NCBI GenBank assembly: GCA_030156255.1
Contig: JASGMV010000011.1
Location: 1-64,000, forward strand
Reading direction: 5' to 3'
Length of the DNA: 64,000 nt
Source: Desulfovibrionales bacterium
GTDB taxonomy: Bacteria; Desulfobacterota; Desulfovibrionia; Desulfovibrionales; Desulfovibrionaceae
A model generated the notes under the pieces. That model worked only from the letters and a program-made list of their open reading frames with translations, made no database searches and was not told where the DNA came from. Within the stretch, counting starts at the first letter, position 1, and each line of letters opens with the position of its first letter. A program made the position numbers and the translations under genes. Shown piece by piece: positions 16,625 through 25,442 of this stretch.

Positions 16625-17671
16625 ATGAATTCCGATAGCTCAAAAGAGGCTACATTTCAAAAGATCGGCGCTCCGACATGCGCCGAGGCTGTCAGTAAAC
16701 TGCAAGGCGCGCGTGTCCTTGTGGTTGGAGATGTGATGCTCGATCAATACATTTTTGGCCGGGTCGAGCGGATTTCTCCAGAAGCGCCCGTGCCTGTCGT
16801 GCTGTCGGAACGAGAAGCAAATATCTTGGGCGGGGCGGGGAACGTCGCACAGAACGTCAAAGCCCTGGGTGGAGATTTGGAGCTTGTCGCCGTATGTGGG
16901 GCGGATAAAGATGGCGATGTGTTGCGTTCCTTGTTGGCCGAGAGCAAGATCGCAACAAAAATTTTTGCAACGCCAACAAGACCGACCACCAAAAAAACGA
17001 GGATCATCGCCGCAACGCAACAGGTTGTCCGTGTGGACAGAGAGAGCCCTGCGGATTTGGAAAATCAAATCGTCGAGCAAGTGCTTGAACACCTGGCAAG
17101 CAGACTAAAAGAACATACAGTTGTCATACTATCCGATTACGGAAAAGGCGTTATCAACAAAAAGTTTATGGCAGGGCTGAGCGCACTGCTCCAGAAGCTT
17201 GACGAGCCGCCCATGGTTTTAGTCGATCCCAAGACAATGAATTATCCGATCTATACGCAGGTAGACTTGCTCACGCCGAATACAAAAGAAGCTGCTGAAG
17301 GCGCGAACACGGTCGTCAAGACTATGGAGGACGTCATCGATACGGGGGTCCGGCTTTTTGCCCGCCTCAATCCCAAGCATCTTCTCATCACCATGGGGCC
17401 CGATGGGATGTTGCTTTTCGAAAATTCGCAGGAAGCGTGGCATATCCCAACGTTTGCGAAAAAAGTCTATGATGTCACCGGTGCGGGAGATACCGTCATC
17501 GCAAGCCTCGCTTTGGGGATTGCGGCTGGATTGGGCTTGAAACTCAGCTGTGTGCTGGCGAATCATGCGGCGGGCGTCGCCGTTGGCCAGGTCGGATCGG
17601 TTGCAGTGCGACATGAAGATTTAGCCCAGGCTGTACAACAACCATGTCCCGCAATGAAACGCTTGCTGTAA
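16625..17671 (+). CDS. rfaE1: D-glycero-beta-D-manno-heptose-7-phosphate kinase (RfaE domain I)
   Basis: PfkB-family sugar kinase of 348 residues that forms heptose-1,7-bisphosphate for the LPS inner core. Motifs: LVVGDVMLDQYIFGRVERISPEAPVP reduced to its key PEAPVPV segment, GGAGNVAQNVKALGG, YGKGVI, and the catalytic DVTGAGDTVIASLALG near the C-terminus. The nucleotidyltransferase half found in fused HldE is absent, so this is the split form. AGGAGG lies 13 bases upstream of the ATG, a long spacing. Confidence 0.93.
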   Translation: MNSDSSKEATFQKIGAPTCAEAVSKLQGARVLVVGDVMLDQYIFGRVERISPEAPVPVVLSEREANILGGAGNVAQNVKALGGDLELVAVCGADKDGDVLRSLLAESKIATKIFATPTRPTTKKTRIIAATQQVVRVDRESPADLENQIVEQVLEHLASRLKEHTVVILSDYGKGVINKKFMAGLSALLQKLDEPPMVLVDPKTMNYPIYTQVDLLTPNTKEAAEGANTVVKTMEDVIDTGVRLFARLNPKHLLITMGPDGMLLFENSQEAWHIPTFAKKVYDVTGAGDTVIASLALGIAAGLGLKLSCVLANHAAGVAVGQVGSVAVRHEDLAQAVQQPCPAMKRLL

Positions 17672-17673
17672 CC

Positions 17674-18966
17674 ATGCAAAATAAAACACCTATCTCCCAT
17701 GATGCTGTCCAAGCCCAGAGGCTCTCCAAGTTAATTCAAGCGAGCCAAGCGTTGGCGCAGATAGACTCCCTGGAGGCTCTGCTGCCTCAGCTTTTGACCA
17801 TGGCGCAAGATGTTATGGCCGCAGAAGCCTCATCAATATTATTATATAATGAACAAAAGAAAGTTTTAGAATTTGCTTTGGCGATGAATGAAGTCGTTGG
17901 GCGGGATGAAATAGAGATACTGAAGCACCAAATCGAGCTGCCGTTAGGTCGTGGGATTGCCGGATGGGTCGGCCAGCATAAGTGTTCCGCAAATGTCTGT
18001 GATGTCCAATCCGATCCCAGGTTTGATACCAAAGTCGATGAAGCCTTAAATTTTGTTACGCGTTGTCTGCTGTGCGTACCGATTCTGCACAAGGAGAGTT
18101 TGCTCGGTGTCGTCCAGGTCCTCAACGCCAAACATAAAGATTCGTTTGATGCATCTGATCAAGAGTTGCTGGAAAGTTTTTGCTATCTCGCCGGTGTCGC
18201 GCTCGTGCGATCCAAGCTACTAGAAGAACGCTTATTACAGCAAAAATATCAGACCCAGTTCGAGACGGCGGCGAGAATTCAATCGCACTTCAAGCCGGTG
18301 CAACCAATCCTAAAAGATGGAAGTACAATCTGGGGGTATTCGGAAGCCGCGCAATACGTCGGTGGAGACCTTTACGACATCATTCCCCTGGAAGACAAAA
18401 GCTATCTTGTATACGTCGCCGATGTTTCCGGTAAAGGGTTGCCAGCCGCGCTCATCATGGTCGCTCTCTGGACGCATATCCGGTCCATGGCGACACATTG
18501 CGACGCTTTGAATACGTTGATGGAAAATGTTAATCAATCCATGGTGGATATTCTTGGAAAAGAGATGTTCGCCACCATCGTCATGTGCCGGTACTGGCCT
18601 GAAACAGGCGCATGCTTATATTCAGTTGGCGGGCACATGCCGCCGTTTCTGGTTTCAGGGAACAACGTGCGGCAAGCTCCGCCGATTAAAGGGTATCCGC
18701 TTGGAATTTTTCCAAATACCGTTTTCCAGTATGCATCCGTTACGCTGCAGCCAGGAGACTCGTTACTGTTATTGAGCGACGGCGTCACGGAAGCAAGGGA
18801 CGAGCATAAGGATTTTTTTGGGGAAGCCAATGTGTTGAAGGTATTCAAAGCCCATTCCGGGCCGCCTTGGGGAGAAACTCTTGTTCGCTGCGTTCAAAAG
18901 TGGCGAAAGGGATGTTCCTCCAATGACGATATGACTGTTGTAGAAATATATCGTCAGAAATTTTAA
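17674..18966 (+). CDS. GAF-domain PP2C (SpoIIE/RsbU-type) serine phosphatase
   Basis: Protein of 430 residues with an N-terminal GAF sensor domain (residues ~35-180, AASSILLYNEQKKVLEF ... LCVPILHKESLLGVVQVLN), a helical linker and a C-terminal PP2C-type phosphatase. Metal-binding motifs are present: VGGDLYD, VADVSGKGLPAALIM, GGHMPP, LLLLSDGVTEA and SNDDMTVVE. Such enzymes dephosphorylate STAS-domain antagonists in partner switching, and a STAS gene follows directly. ATG at 17674 is used; an earlier in-frame ATG at 17644 overlaps the kinase gene. Confidence 0.9.
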   Translation: MQNKTPISHDAVQAQRLSKLIQASQALAQIDSLEALLPQLLTMAQDVMAAEASSILLYNEQKKVLEFALAMNEVVGRDEIEILKHQIELPLGRGIAGWVGQHKCSANVCDVQSDPRFDTKVDEALNFVTRCLLCVPILHKESLLGVVQVLNAKHKDSFDASDQELLESFCYLAGVALVRSKLLEERLLQQKYQTQFETAARIQSHFKPVQPILKDGSTIWGYSEAAQYVGGDLYDIIPLEDKSYLVYVADVSGKGLPAALIMVALWTHIRSMATHCDALNTLMENVNQSMVDILGKEMFATIVMCRYWPETGACLYSVGGHMPPFLVSGNNVRQAPPIKGYPLGIFPNTVFQYASVTLQPGDSLLLLSDGVTEARDEHKDFFGEANVLKVFKAHSGPPWGETLVRCVQKWRKGCSSNDDMTVVEIYRQKF

Positions 18967-18989
18967 TCATATTATTCTTGGGTATAGAT

Positions 18990-19316
18990 ATGTTTGATCG
19001 TACACAAGGCTATGATAGTTGGACATGGGATGAGGACAAAACAACTTGTAAAGTGTCCATTGGCGGGGAAATCGATTTTTTGGGAAGCTCTAAAGTCCGT
19101 GAACTTTTTAAAAAATTTATCCGAGAAACGCAGGGTGACGTGGCATTGTATCTTGACCAGCTGGAATATCTCGATAGTTCCGGATTGGCTGTTTTTATAG
19201 AGGCGAGAAGGATTCTTCAGGAGCAAGGGAGAAACATTCAGGTGCTGGCGATTCAAAGGCAGGTTCTAAAAATATTCAAATTGACGCATATAGATGAATT
19301 ATTTGGAATTGTTTGA
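18990..19316 (+). CDS. STAS-domain anti-sigma-factor antagonist
   Basis: Small STAS protein (108 residues) of the SpoIIAA/RsbV type. The beta strand CKVSIGGEIDFLGSSKVRELF leads to the phosphorylation loop LDQLEYLDSSGLAVFIEA, where the first Ser after LD is the usual target of an anti-sigma kinase. It is presumably the substrate of the preceding phosphatase. ATG at 18990 is used; a TTG at 18978 is possible. No anti-sigma kinase gene is adjacent. Confidence 0.9.
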   Translation: MFDRTQGYDSWTWDEDKTTCKVSIGGEIDFLGSSKVRELFKKFIRETQGDVALYLDQLEYLDSSGLAVFIEARRILQEQGRNIQVLAIQRQVLKIFKLTHIDELFGIV

Positions 19317-19439
19317 TCTCTACGTGGTGTCTTGCGGCGAGAGGAGCAGGAGCCTTCCACCCTCACGTCCTCGTCCAAGAAGAAACGATGGCGGTACGCT
19401 CTCTTCAAGGCTGTAGCGCGTTCTCGTTGGAGTGATGCA

Positions 19440-19832
19440 ATGAGCTTTGATTTCATATCCAAGATCGCAGAAGAAAAGATTCTCGATTCCATGAACCGAG
19501 GCGAATTTCAAAATCTCGAAGGCCAGGGACGCCCGATCGTCTACGAAGACGACTCCATGATCCCCGAAGATTTGCGTATGGCTTATAAAATTCTAAAAAA
19601 TTCAGGCCACACGCCACCCGAAATAGAGCAGGAAAAGGAGATACGCTCCGCTATCGACCTCCTGGAGCACTTTGAAGACGAAAAGGAAAAATATAAACAA
19701 ATCCAAAAGGTTAATTATATGATTACGCAGCTGAATTTAAAGTACAACAGACCGATCCCCTTTGAAAAAGAAGAAGTTTATTATGACAAGTTGGTAGAAA
19801 GGGTGCATGTTCGCTCCTCAGAAAAGAAATGA
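19440..19832 (+). CDS. DUF1992 (DnaJ homologue C28-like) domain protein
   Basis: Protein of 130 residues matching the DUF1992 family: FISKIAEEKILDSMNRGEFQNLEGQGRP carries the core IAExxIxxAxxxGxFxxLxGxGkP pattern, followed by PEDLRMAYKILKNSGHTPPE. It lacks a J domain; function is unknown. GGAG lies upstream of the ATG at 19440. The stop overlaps the next start in ATGA, so the two are translationally coupled. Confidence 0.85.
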   Translation: MSFDFISKIAEEKILDSMNRGEFQNLEGQGRPIVYEDDSMIPEDLRMAYKILKNSGHTPPEIEQEKEIRSAIDLLEHFEDEKEKYKQIQKVNYMITQLNLKYNRPIPFEKEEVYYDKLVERVHVRSSEKK

Positions 19833-21214
19833 GCACGATACGTTGTATGCGCGAGATTTTGCTTTTCGTCATTTTAGCCGTTGTACTCGCTCCCCATTCG
19901 CTTGGCGCGCAGGCCGCGCAAACCGAAAGCCGCCGCCAGGTGGTGGGGGAGAGTTATATCGAGCCGCCGCCGCCATCCGCGCCCGAGCTTGTGTCCAATC
20001 TGAAGGATTATATGGAGCAAAGGCTGCATGCGTATTATCCCTCGGCGCAAGAAATCTATGACTCCGCCTCGACGGGGTTCGGTCCTTTTTCGTATGTTCG
20101 CCTGAAGCCAGTCAAGACAACGCCCATCTTGGCTGGCGACATCGCCGTTTACGGCGGAGGGCTCGAGGCGCTGGCCATCATGAGCAAAGATAGCCGGCTG
20201 CGGGTCTGGGGGAAATACCCTTGCAGTGGGTTGCGGATGGTCAATGGGCCTGCGAAGCTTCTCGAATTGACGCCCAACTCGCCTTGGTTGGCCGCTTTGG
20301 ATAAGGATCGATCCACCATCCGCATGGTCGATTTGAAATCCTGCCGATCCGCCAATGTGTGGCTGCGGGCGAAAAATAAAAAAATCCATGCAATTCAATT
20401 CTCTCGCTTCGGCGATTGGGTCGCCGTCGAGACAGATAATGGAGAGATTTTCGCTGGTCCATCGCTCGGCCCTTTAAAGCCCATCCCGAACCTTGCTGGG
20501 GGGATGCTGGCGTTCGGATTTTCCTCCTACGACGGTGTGCTGATCGCCATGGATTCGGATGGACGGATTGTGTTTTGGGGGATGCGCCCCGGCAAGTTGC
20601 TCGGTGAAATGAATTTGGGAAAAGGATTTAAAACGGCGAGAATCGAAGATGATAATTTAGTATTGGAGCGCAATGACGGGACACAGAAAGTATGGAACGT
20701 CATAACAAGAGCATTTGTTGATGCAAAAATAAAGCCTGGAAAAGAACATGTAAAGCTGAAGTTTAGCAACGGAACGCTATCGCTTGACAATAAAATCACA
20801 AGATGGAAAAAGACCGTGATTATGCGTCATCCATCAGTGATGCTTTATTATTCAAAATCAAAAAACAGCTTGAAGCTCCTGGACATGGATGACTCTACAC
20901 ACTATTACAACGCAACAACCGGCGTTCCCCAGCGTGAAGCGAACGCCAGCGACTGGGTTCTATTGCCCGATAACGACAAGAGTACGTATACGGCGAATGG
21001 GAAAAAATACCGATTGGCCGACCTTGCGTATCAAAAAGGCCACAAGGCGCTTTTTTGTCGATATGTCCCCCGAAGCGGCTTCTTTCTCTGGTGGGTGTCC
21101 GAGCCCGACAGTCGGGATTTTCTCGCTAAAAAAGGAAGTCTACCCAAAAGGACATGCGTGTTGGACGACACCCCGCCGAAGTGGGTGGATTTAACCGCAG
21201 AACCTTTGCCGTAG
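19829..21214 (+). CDS. Secreted WD40-like beta-propeller protein
   Basis: Exported protein of 461 residues. The signal peptide (LLFVILAVVLAPHSLGAQA) is followed by a proline-rich segment and then repeated blade-like units such as LRVWGKYPCSG, IRMVDLKSCRSANVWL and DSDGRIVFWGMRPGK, typical of WD40/YVTN-type propellers. No catalytic motif is visible; a periplasmic scaffold role is likely. An internal ATG at 19847 is an alternative start. Coupled to the DUF1992 gene by a 4-base overlap. Confidence 0.75.
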   Translation: MSTIRCMREILLFVILAVVLAPHSLGAQAAQTESRRQVVGESYIEPPPPSAPELVSNLKDYMEQRLHAYYPSAQEIYDSASTGFGPFSYVRLKPVKTTPILAGDIAVYGGGLEALAIMSKDSRLRVWGKYPCSGLRMVNGPAKLLELTPNSPWLAALDKDRSTIRMVDLKSCRSANVWLRAKNKKIHAIQFSRFGDWVAVETDNGEIFAGPSLGPLKPIPNLAGGMLAFGFSSYDGVLIAMDSDGRIVFWGMRPGKLLGEMNLGKGFKTARIEDDNLVLERNDGTQKVWNVITRAFVDAKIKPGKEHVKLKFSNGTLSLDNKITRWKKTVIMRHPSVMLYYSKSKNSLKLLDMDDSTHYYNATTGVPQREANASDWVLLPDNDKSTYTANGKKYRLADLAYQKGHKALFCRYVPRSGFFLWWVSEPDSRDFLAKKGSLPKRTCVLDDTPPKWVDLTAEPLP

Positions 21215-21344
21215 ACATAAATTGTCATGTATTCGGCATGAAACGGTTCTTTACGCACCGCAAAGTTTCATATATCAAATTTATCTGTAGAAGATTCAGT
21301 CGGAATCGATCCGATTTTGCAGACCGTCCGACAATGGAGGCTCG

Positions 21345-22709
21345 ATGATGGAAGAAGGCCAAAAAGAAATGCGTCACGACGAATTGCTGGAAATCGATAC
21401 CAGCATTTCTTCATTAGGTCCGGCCAAGATACCTTCGGTCATGCAATATGCAAAGTATGTAAGTGACGATGATCGTATTTTGATCAATGTTGCTGAGGAA
21501 GAGCCGGATTCCGACGCCGGGAAACCGCAATATCTGGAATTTGAAAAAGCCGGACCAAGGGCCTTCACGTATTTCGATTCGTCCAAAACGAAATGCGCCA
21601 TTTGCACATGCGGAGGGCTTTGTCCCGGGATCAATGACGTCATACGCGCCATTGTCATGGAGGCTTGTTATCACTACAAGGTGTCCGCGGTTTTGGGCAT
21701 CCGATTCGGCCTTGAGGGATTCATTCCGAAATATAAGCACGATATTATGGAGCTGACTCCGTCAAAGGTTTCAGAAATCCATAAGTTCGGCGGTACGATA
21801 CTGGGCTCGTCGCGCGGCCCGCAAAATCCGGAGGAAATTGTCGACGCCCTGGAGCGTTTGAACATCTCCGTGCTGTTCATGATCGGCGGAGACGGCACAA
21901 TGAAAGCGGTCAAGGCGGTTTGCGCGGAGATTGAAAAGCGGCGACTGAAAATCGCCGTTATTGGTATTCCAAAGACTATCGACAATGACATCAACTACGT
22001 AACGAAGTCGTTCGGTTTCGATACGGCAGTCGAAAAGGCGACGGAAGCCATAGAGTGCGCCCATACCGAGGCGAAAGGCGCCATGAACGGGATCGGGCTG
22101 GTCAAGCTCATGGGGCGGGAATCCGGTTTCATTGCGGCGCAAGCCGCCCTGGCGCTCAAGGACGTGAATTTTGTTTTGATCCCGGAGAGCAGTTTCCACA
22201 TAGATGGCCCCGATGGATTTCTGGCGGGACTGGAAGCCAGACTGCGGGACCGCCAGCATGCCGTTGTGGTTGTTGCAGAAGGCGCAGGGCAGGAGCATTG
22301 CCAGATTTCCGGGGAGAAGGACCCCTCCGGGAATCCGGTTTTGTGTGATATTTCCGGGCTCATCATCAGCAAAAGCAAAGAATATTTTGCCCAGAAAGGC
22401 ATGCAAGCGACCTTGAAGTTTATCGACCCCAGCTACATCATCCGGTCGGTGCCCGCCAATTCCAACGACCGGGTCTATTGCGGTTTCTTGGGGCAAATGG
22501 CCGTTCACGCCGCCATGGCCGGGAAGACGGGCATGGTCGTGAGCAATCTCCAGGCCCGGTACGTCCATTTACCCCTGGACTTGGTGATTACCCGAAGAAA
22601 GAAAATCAATATTCACTCCGAGTTTTGGCGCTCGGTGCTGGAGTCGACCGGGCAGCTGATGTACATGCCCGATATGAACCCGGACATGCAGCCCGTTGTG
22701 AACGCCTGA
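21345..22709 (+). CDS. 6-phosphofructokinase, plant-like ATP-dependent clade
   Basis: Phosphofructokinase of 454 residues. TCGGLCPGINDVIRAIV opens the PFK domain; MIGGDGTMKAVKAV has Gly at the position that selects ATP (PPi enzymes have Asp, GGDD); GIPKTIDNDINYVTKSFGFDTAV holds the catalytic Asp; LVKLMGRESGFIA is the substrate loop. The Gly/Lys combination (GGDGT with PKTIDND) is characteristic of the plant-like group. A ~70-residue N-terminal extension precedes the domain. GGAGG is upstream of the ATG. Confidence 0.9.
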   Translation: MMEEGQKEMRHDELLEIDTSISSLGPAKIPSVMQYAKYVSDDDRILINVAEEEPDSDAGKPQYLEFEKAGPRAFTYFDSSKTKCAICTCGGLCPGINDVIRAIVMEACYHYKVSAVLGIRFGLEGFIPKYKHDIMELTPSKVSEIHKFGGTILGSSRGPQNPEEIVDALERLNISVLFMIGGDGTMKAVKAVCAEIEKRRLKIAVIGIPKTIDNDINYVTKSFGFDTAVEKATEAIECAHTEAKGAMNGIGLVKLMGRESGFIAAQAALALKDVNFVLIPESSFHIDGPDGFLAGLEARLRDRQHAVVVVAEGAGQEHCQISGEKDPSGNPVLCDISGLIISKSKEYFAQKGMQATLKFIDPSYIIRSVPANSNDRVYCGFLGQMAVHAAMAGKTGMVVSNLQARYVHLPLDLVITRRKKINIHSEFWRSVLESTGQLMYMPDMNPDMQPVVNA

Positions 22710-22739
22710 CTTTACCTCTTCGCATCCAAGGAGCGCCCG

Positions 22740-22781
22740 AGGGGCCGCGCAGATTGCACCTGCACGGCCCCTTTTCTTTCG
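22740..22781 (+). terminator. Rho-independent terminator of the phosphofructokinase gene
   Basis: AGGGGCCG (22740-22747) pairs with CGGCCCCT (22765-22772), extended by an inner GCAG/CTGC stem, and is followed by TTTCTTTC. Confidence 0.85.
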
Positions 22782-22936
22782 ATCGTCGGATTCTTATCCT
22801 TGAAAAGCACAAGCTCGCAAATCACAAATGTAAAACGAAACAGGATACGAAATAGTTTCAATTTGTAATCAGAGCCAATGTGTTGGGATAGAGGCGTGCG
22901 TGGTAACTGCGACGTGAAGCGATAGGTGTTCATTCC

Positions 22937-23356
22937 ATGACAGAAGCGCCCCTGCAATTCTTGCGGACTCCCCCCGGAAAGGAGCAAAACCCCGCCCCCG
23001 CCGAGCAGACGGCGGAGACGGGTGGAGGTGGAGGATGGCTTGTGTGCAAGGCCTGCCGTTCTCGCATCACCACGATAGCGCAGCGCACCTCGGTGGCGGG
23101 CCAACACCGGCACGTCTTCTGCAACCCCCACGGCTATGTTTACTCGCTGGGATGTTTTTCCGAGGCCTTCGGGTGCATGGCCTTGGGGCCGCCGTCTCAG
23201 GAATTTTCGTGGTTCGCCGGCTGGGCGTGGCGGATTGCCGTTTGCAAGGGGTGCCGCAACCACTTGGGGTGGGAGTTCGAAAGCACGCAGGATCCTGCTT
23301 GCTTTTGGGGATTGATCCTCGATCAATTGGTGGACGAGCGCGAAGGCAAGATTTAA
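22937..23356 (+). CDS. Cereblon-like CULT-domain protein
   Basis: A single CULT domain of 139 residues, the fold that binds thalidomide in eukaryotic cereblon and also occurs in bacteria. Zinc ligands are Cys37/Cys40 (LVCKAC) and Cys103/Cys106 (VCKGC). The ligand cage of three tryptophans is complete: Trp92, Trp98 and Trp112 in FSWFAGWAW and HLGWEF, with the spacing 6 and 14 seen in cereblon. FCNPHGYVYSLGCF is also typical. No signal peptide; a disordered Pro/Gly N-terminus precedes the domain. The natural bacterial ligand is not known to me. Confidence 0.88.
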   Translation: MTEAPLQFLRTPPGKEQNPAPAEQTAETGGGGGWLVCKACRSRITTIAQRTSVAGQHRHVFCNPHGYVYSLGCFSEAFGCMALGPPSQEFSWFAGWAWRIAVCKGCRNHLGWEFESTQDPACFWGLILDQLVDEREGKI

Positions 23357-23451
23357 AAAAAGGCAAGTCGCTTAGGGATACTTTGACAAGGTGCGTGTAA
23401 CGAACTAATGAAGAAAAAGCTCTTCAAAATCAGCAATACGAGAAGTTCGCC

Positions 23452-24087
23452 ATGCATATTTCCGAAGGGGTCCTTTCCTTACCGGTTTTAGGGACAGGCT
23501 GGGCGTTTGCCGCCGCGGGCGTTTATTTGGGGCTCAAAAAAATGGACCACGAGCGGGTCATGACCGTCGGGCTGCTTGCCGCCGCTTTTTTTGTCGCCTC
23601 CCTGATTCACGTTCCCGTTGGTCCCTCGAGCGTCCATCTCATATTGAACGGACTGTTGGGCTTGGTGCTCGGCTGGGCTGCGTTTCCCGCGATCATGGCG
23701 GGCTTGGCCCTGCAAGCCTTGCTCTTTCAATTTGGCGGCATGACGGTGCTTGGCGTCAATACGGTCAACATGGCTTTACCCGCGGTCATTTGTTGCTACC
23801 TGTTCCGGGGGGCGCTCAAGAAGTCCGGCGCTGCGCGATTGGTGGGGGCGTTTCTCGCCGGCGCTACGGCTATCGCCATGGCGGGCTTGCTGACGGCCTG
23901 CAGCTTGGCGTTTTCCGACGAGGGGTTCGTGACCGCCGCAAAAGCGCTTCTGATTGCGCACATTCCGATCATGGCGGCGGAGGGCTTCATCACCGCCGGC
24001 GCTGTTGCGTTTTTAGCCAAGGTCCAGCCGGAGTTGCTTCACTTAGGCGTACACGCCGGAGGGCGCGCCGCCAGCGACTACAAGTAA
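23452..24087 (+). CDS. cbiM: CbiM, substrate-binding membrane subunit of a cobalt/nickel ECF transporter
   Basis: Membrane protein of 211 residues beginning MHISEGVLS, the metal-coordinating N-terminus of CbiM/NikM. Six or seven hydrophobic segments follow, with the conserved HVPVGPSSVHLILNGLLGL and FGGMTVLGVNTVNMALP. The usual partners (CbiN or CbiL, CbiQ, CbiO) are not next to it; the following ABC genes are of the unrelated ABC-2 export type. It ends at a terminator and so forms a single-gene unit. It may work with a distant CbiQO or alone. Confidence 0.92.
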   Translation: MHISEGVLSLPVLGTGWAFAAAGVYLGLKKMDHERVMTVGLLAAAFFVASLIHVPVGPSSVHLILNGLLGLVLGWAAFPAIMAGLALQALLFQFGGMTVLGVNTVNMALPAVICCYLFRGALKKSGAARLVGAFLAGATAIAMAGLLTACSLAFSDEGFVTAAKALLIAHIPIMAAEGFITAGAVAFLAKVQPELLHLGVHAGGRAASDYK

Positions 24088-24518
24088 CTTCGAGGGACGA
24101 TCACACTATCGCTTCGATCATCACAGGATTTTTTTTGATCCGCAACGAACGGCAATCCCGCTGAATCGATCGGCGTTTCGCCGGCAACGACTCCATTTGG
24201 CGCTCAGCGTCCGCGCACCTTGCGCATGAAAGCGCGCGGACGTTTTGCCGATGGTCCGCCATTGGAATCACCGCCGGCGTTTGGTAGGATGCACGCCGTT
24301 GCAGCCGGCTGCGTAGGGCATGCCGGGCCATGGAGCGTCAAGAAGCTTCGTAGGCGCCTTGGCGCGGTGGAGGACCGGCCGGCCTTTGCCTTCTCCCCAA
24401 CTCCTGATATCCGAAACCGGAGCGCTTGCGTTTCCTTTGCCGGTACGCGCTGCGCGGATCAGACGGTAGGGGAAATATTTCAGCAATCTTCAAGTGCGCG
24501 AGTTGCGCTGCTTTCGCA
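24088..24518. other. Non-coding region after cbiM
   Basis: Apart from the terminator at 24208-24246 I see no supported gene in this gap. Short open frames on both strands show no family features. It must contain the promoter for the ABC-2 exporter operon, but I could not identify convincing boxes. Confidence 0.5.
24208..24246 (+). terminator. Rho-independent terminator of cbiM
   Basis: CGTCCGCGC (24208-24216) pairs perfectly with GCGCGGACG (24234-24242) and TTTT follows directly. It lies 120 bases after the cbiM stop. Confidence 0.75.
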
Positions 24519-25442
24519 ATGACTTCAAATCCAAACAACATCCTGGAAGCAAAAAACGTGGTGAAGCGCTACGGAGCGATCACCGCGGTAAAAGGCGTCA
24601 GCTTCTGCGTGCCGCGGGGCGAATTTTTTGGGTTGCTCGGGCCGAATGGCGCCGGCAAGACCAGCTTGATCCGCATGATCTACGGTTTTTCTCCATTAAG
24701 CGAGGGCGAGCTGCTGGTTTTCGGGAAAGATATTGGAACGCAATGGAGATACATCCGGTCGAGAATCGGCGTTTGCCAGCAGGACAATACCCTGGACCCG
24801 GATTTGAGCGTGGAGCAGAACCTTCACGTCTTTGCGGGGTATTTCAATATGAAGCCCGCGGAAACGCGCTCCAGGACGGACGAGTTGTTGGAGTTCTTCG
24901 CACTGCAGCACAAGCGGCGCTCCAAAGTCATGGACTTGTCGGGAGGAATGGCGCGGCGGTTGGTTCTGGCCAGGGCGTTGATCAACAATCCCGAGCTGCT
25001 CATTTTGGACGAGCCGACCACGGGACTCGATCCGCAATCGCGGCACCAGGTGTGGGACCGGTTGGGCGCGTTGCGCGAAAGAGGCCTGAGCCTGCTGCTC
25101 ACGACGCACTATATGGATGAAGCCGCAAGCCTTTGCGAACGGTTGCTGATCGTGGACCACGGAAAGGCCTTGGTGGAGGGCTCCCCGCAAGAATTGATCG
25201 AAGAGCACGCGGGCCGCAATATCATCGAAATCTCGCCTGCGCCGGATGGGCTCCTGGCGTTTCTCGAGGCGAAAGGGGCGGCGTACGACGACCTCGGAGA
25301 CCGGATCGTGATTTACGCCGGCGCCGAGTCGGGATTGGAGGAAACACTGCGGACGCGGTTTTGCATCGATCAGTGCACCATACGGCCCGCCGGGCTTGAG
25401 GACGTCTTTTTGCGGTTGACGGGAAGGGGGCTGCGAGAGTGA
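24519..25442 (+). CDS. ABC-2 exporter ATP-binding protein (NodI/DrrA-like)
   Basis: ATPase subunit of 307 residues. Walker A is GPNGAGKTSLIRMIYG, the Q loop VCQQDNTLDPDL, the signature LSGGMARRLVLARALI, Walker B LLILDEPTTGLD and the switch TTHYMDEA. The C-terminal DrrA-type extension supports export rather than import. The start is the ATG at 24519, which begins MTSNPNN. The stop overlaps the permease start in GTGA, so the two form one transporter. Confidence 0.93.
   Translation: MTSNPNNILEAKNVVKRYGAITAVKGVSFCVPRGEFFGLLGPNGAGKTSLIRMIYGFSPLSEGELLVFGKDIGTQWRYIRSRIGVCQQDNTLDPDLSVEQNLHVFAGYFNMKPAETRSRTDELLEFFALQHKRRSKVMDLSGGMARRLVLARALINNPELLILDEPTTGLDPQSRHQVWDRLGALRERGLSLLLTTHYMDEAASLCERLLIVDHGKALVEGSPQELIEEHAGRNIIEISPAPDGLLAFLEAKGAAYDDLGDRIVIYAGAESGLEETLRTRFCIDQCTIRPAGLEDVFLRLTGRGLRE

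Noticed and set aside
23357-23451. Cobalamin or NiCo riboswitch before cbiM
   Set aside because: The leader is only 95 bases and lacks the conserved cobalamin box; the inverted repeats do not fit a riboswitch class I know.
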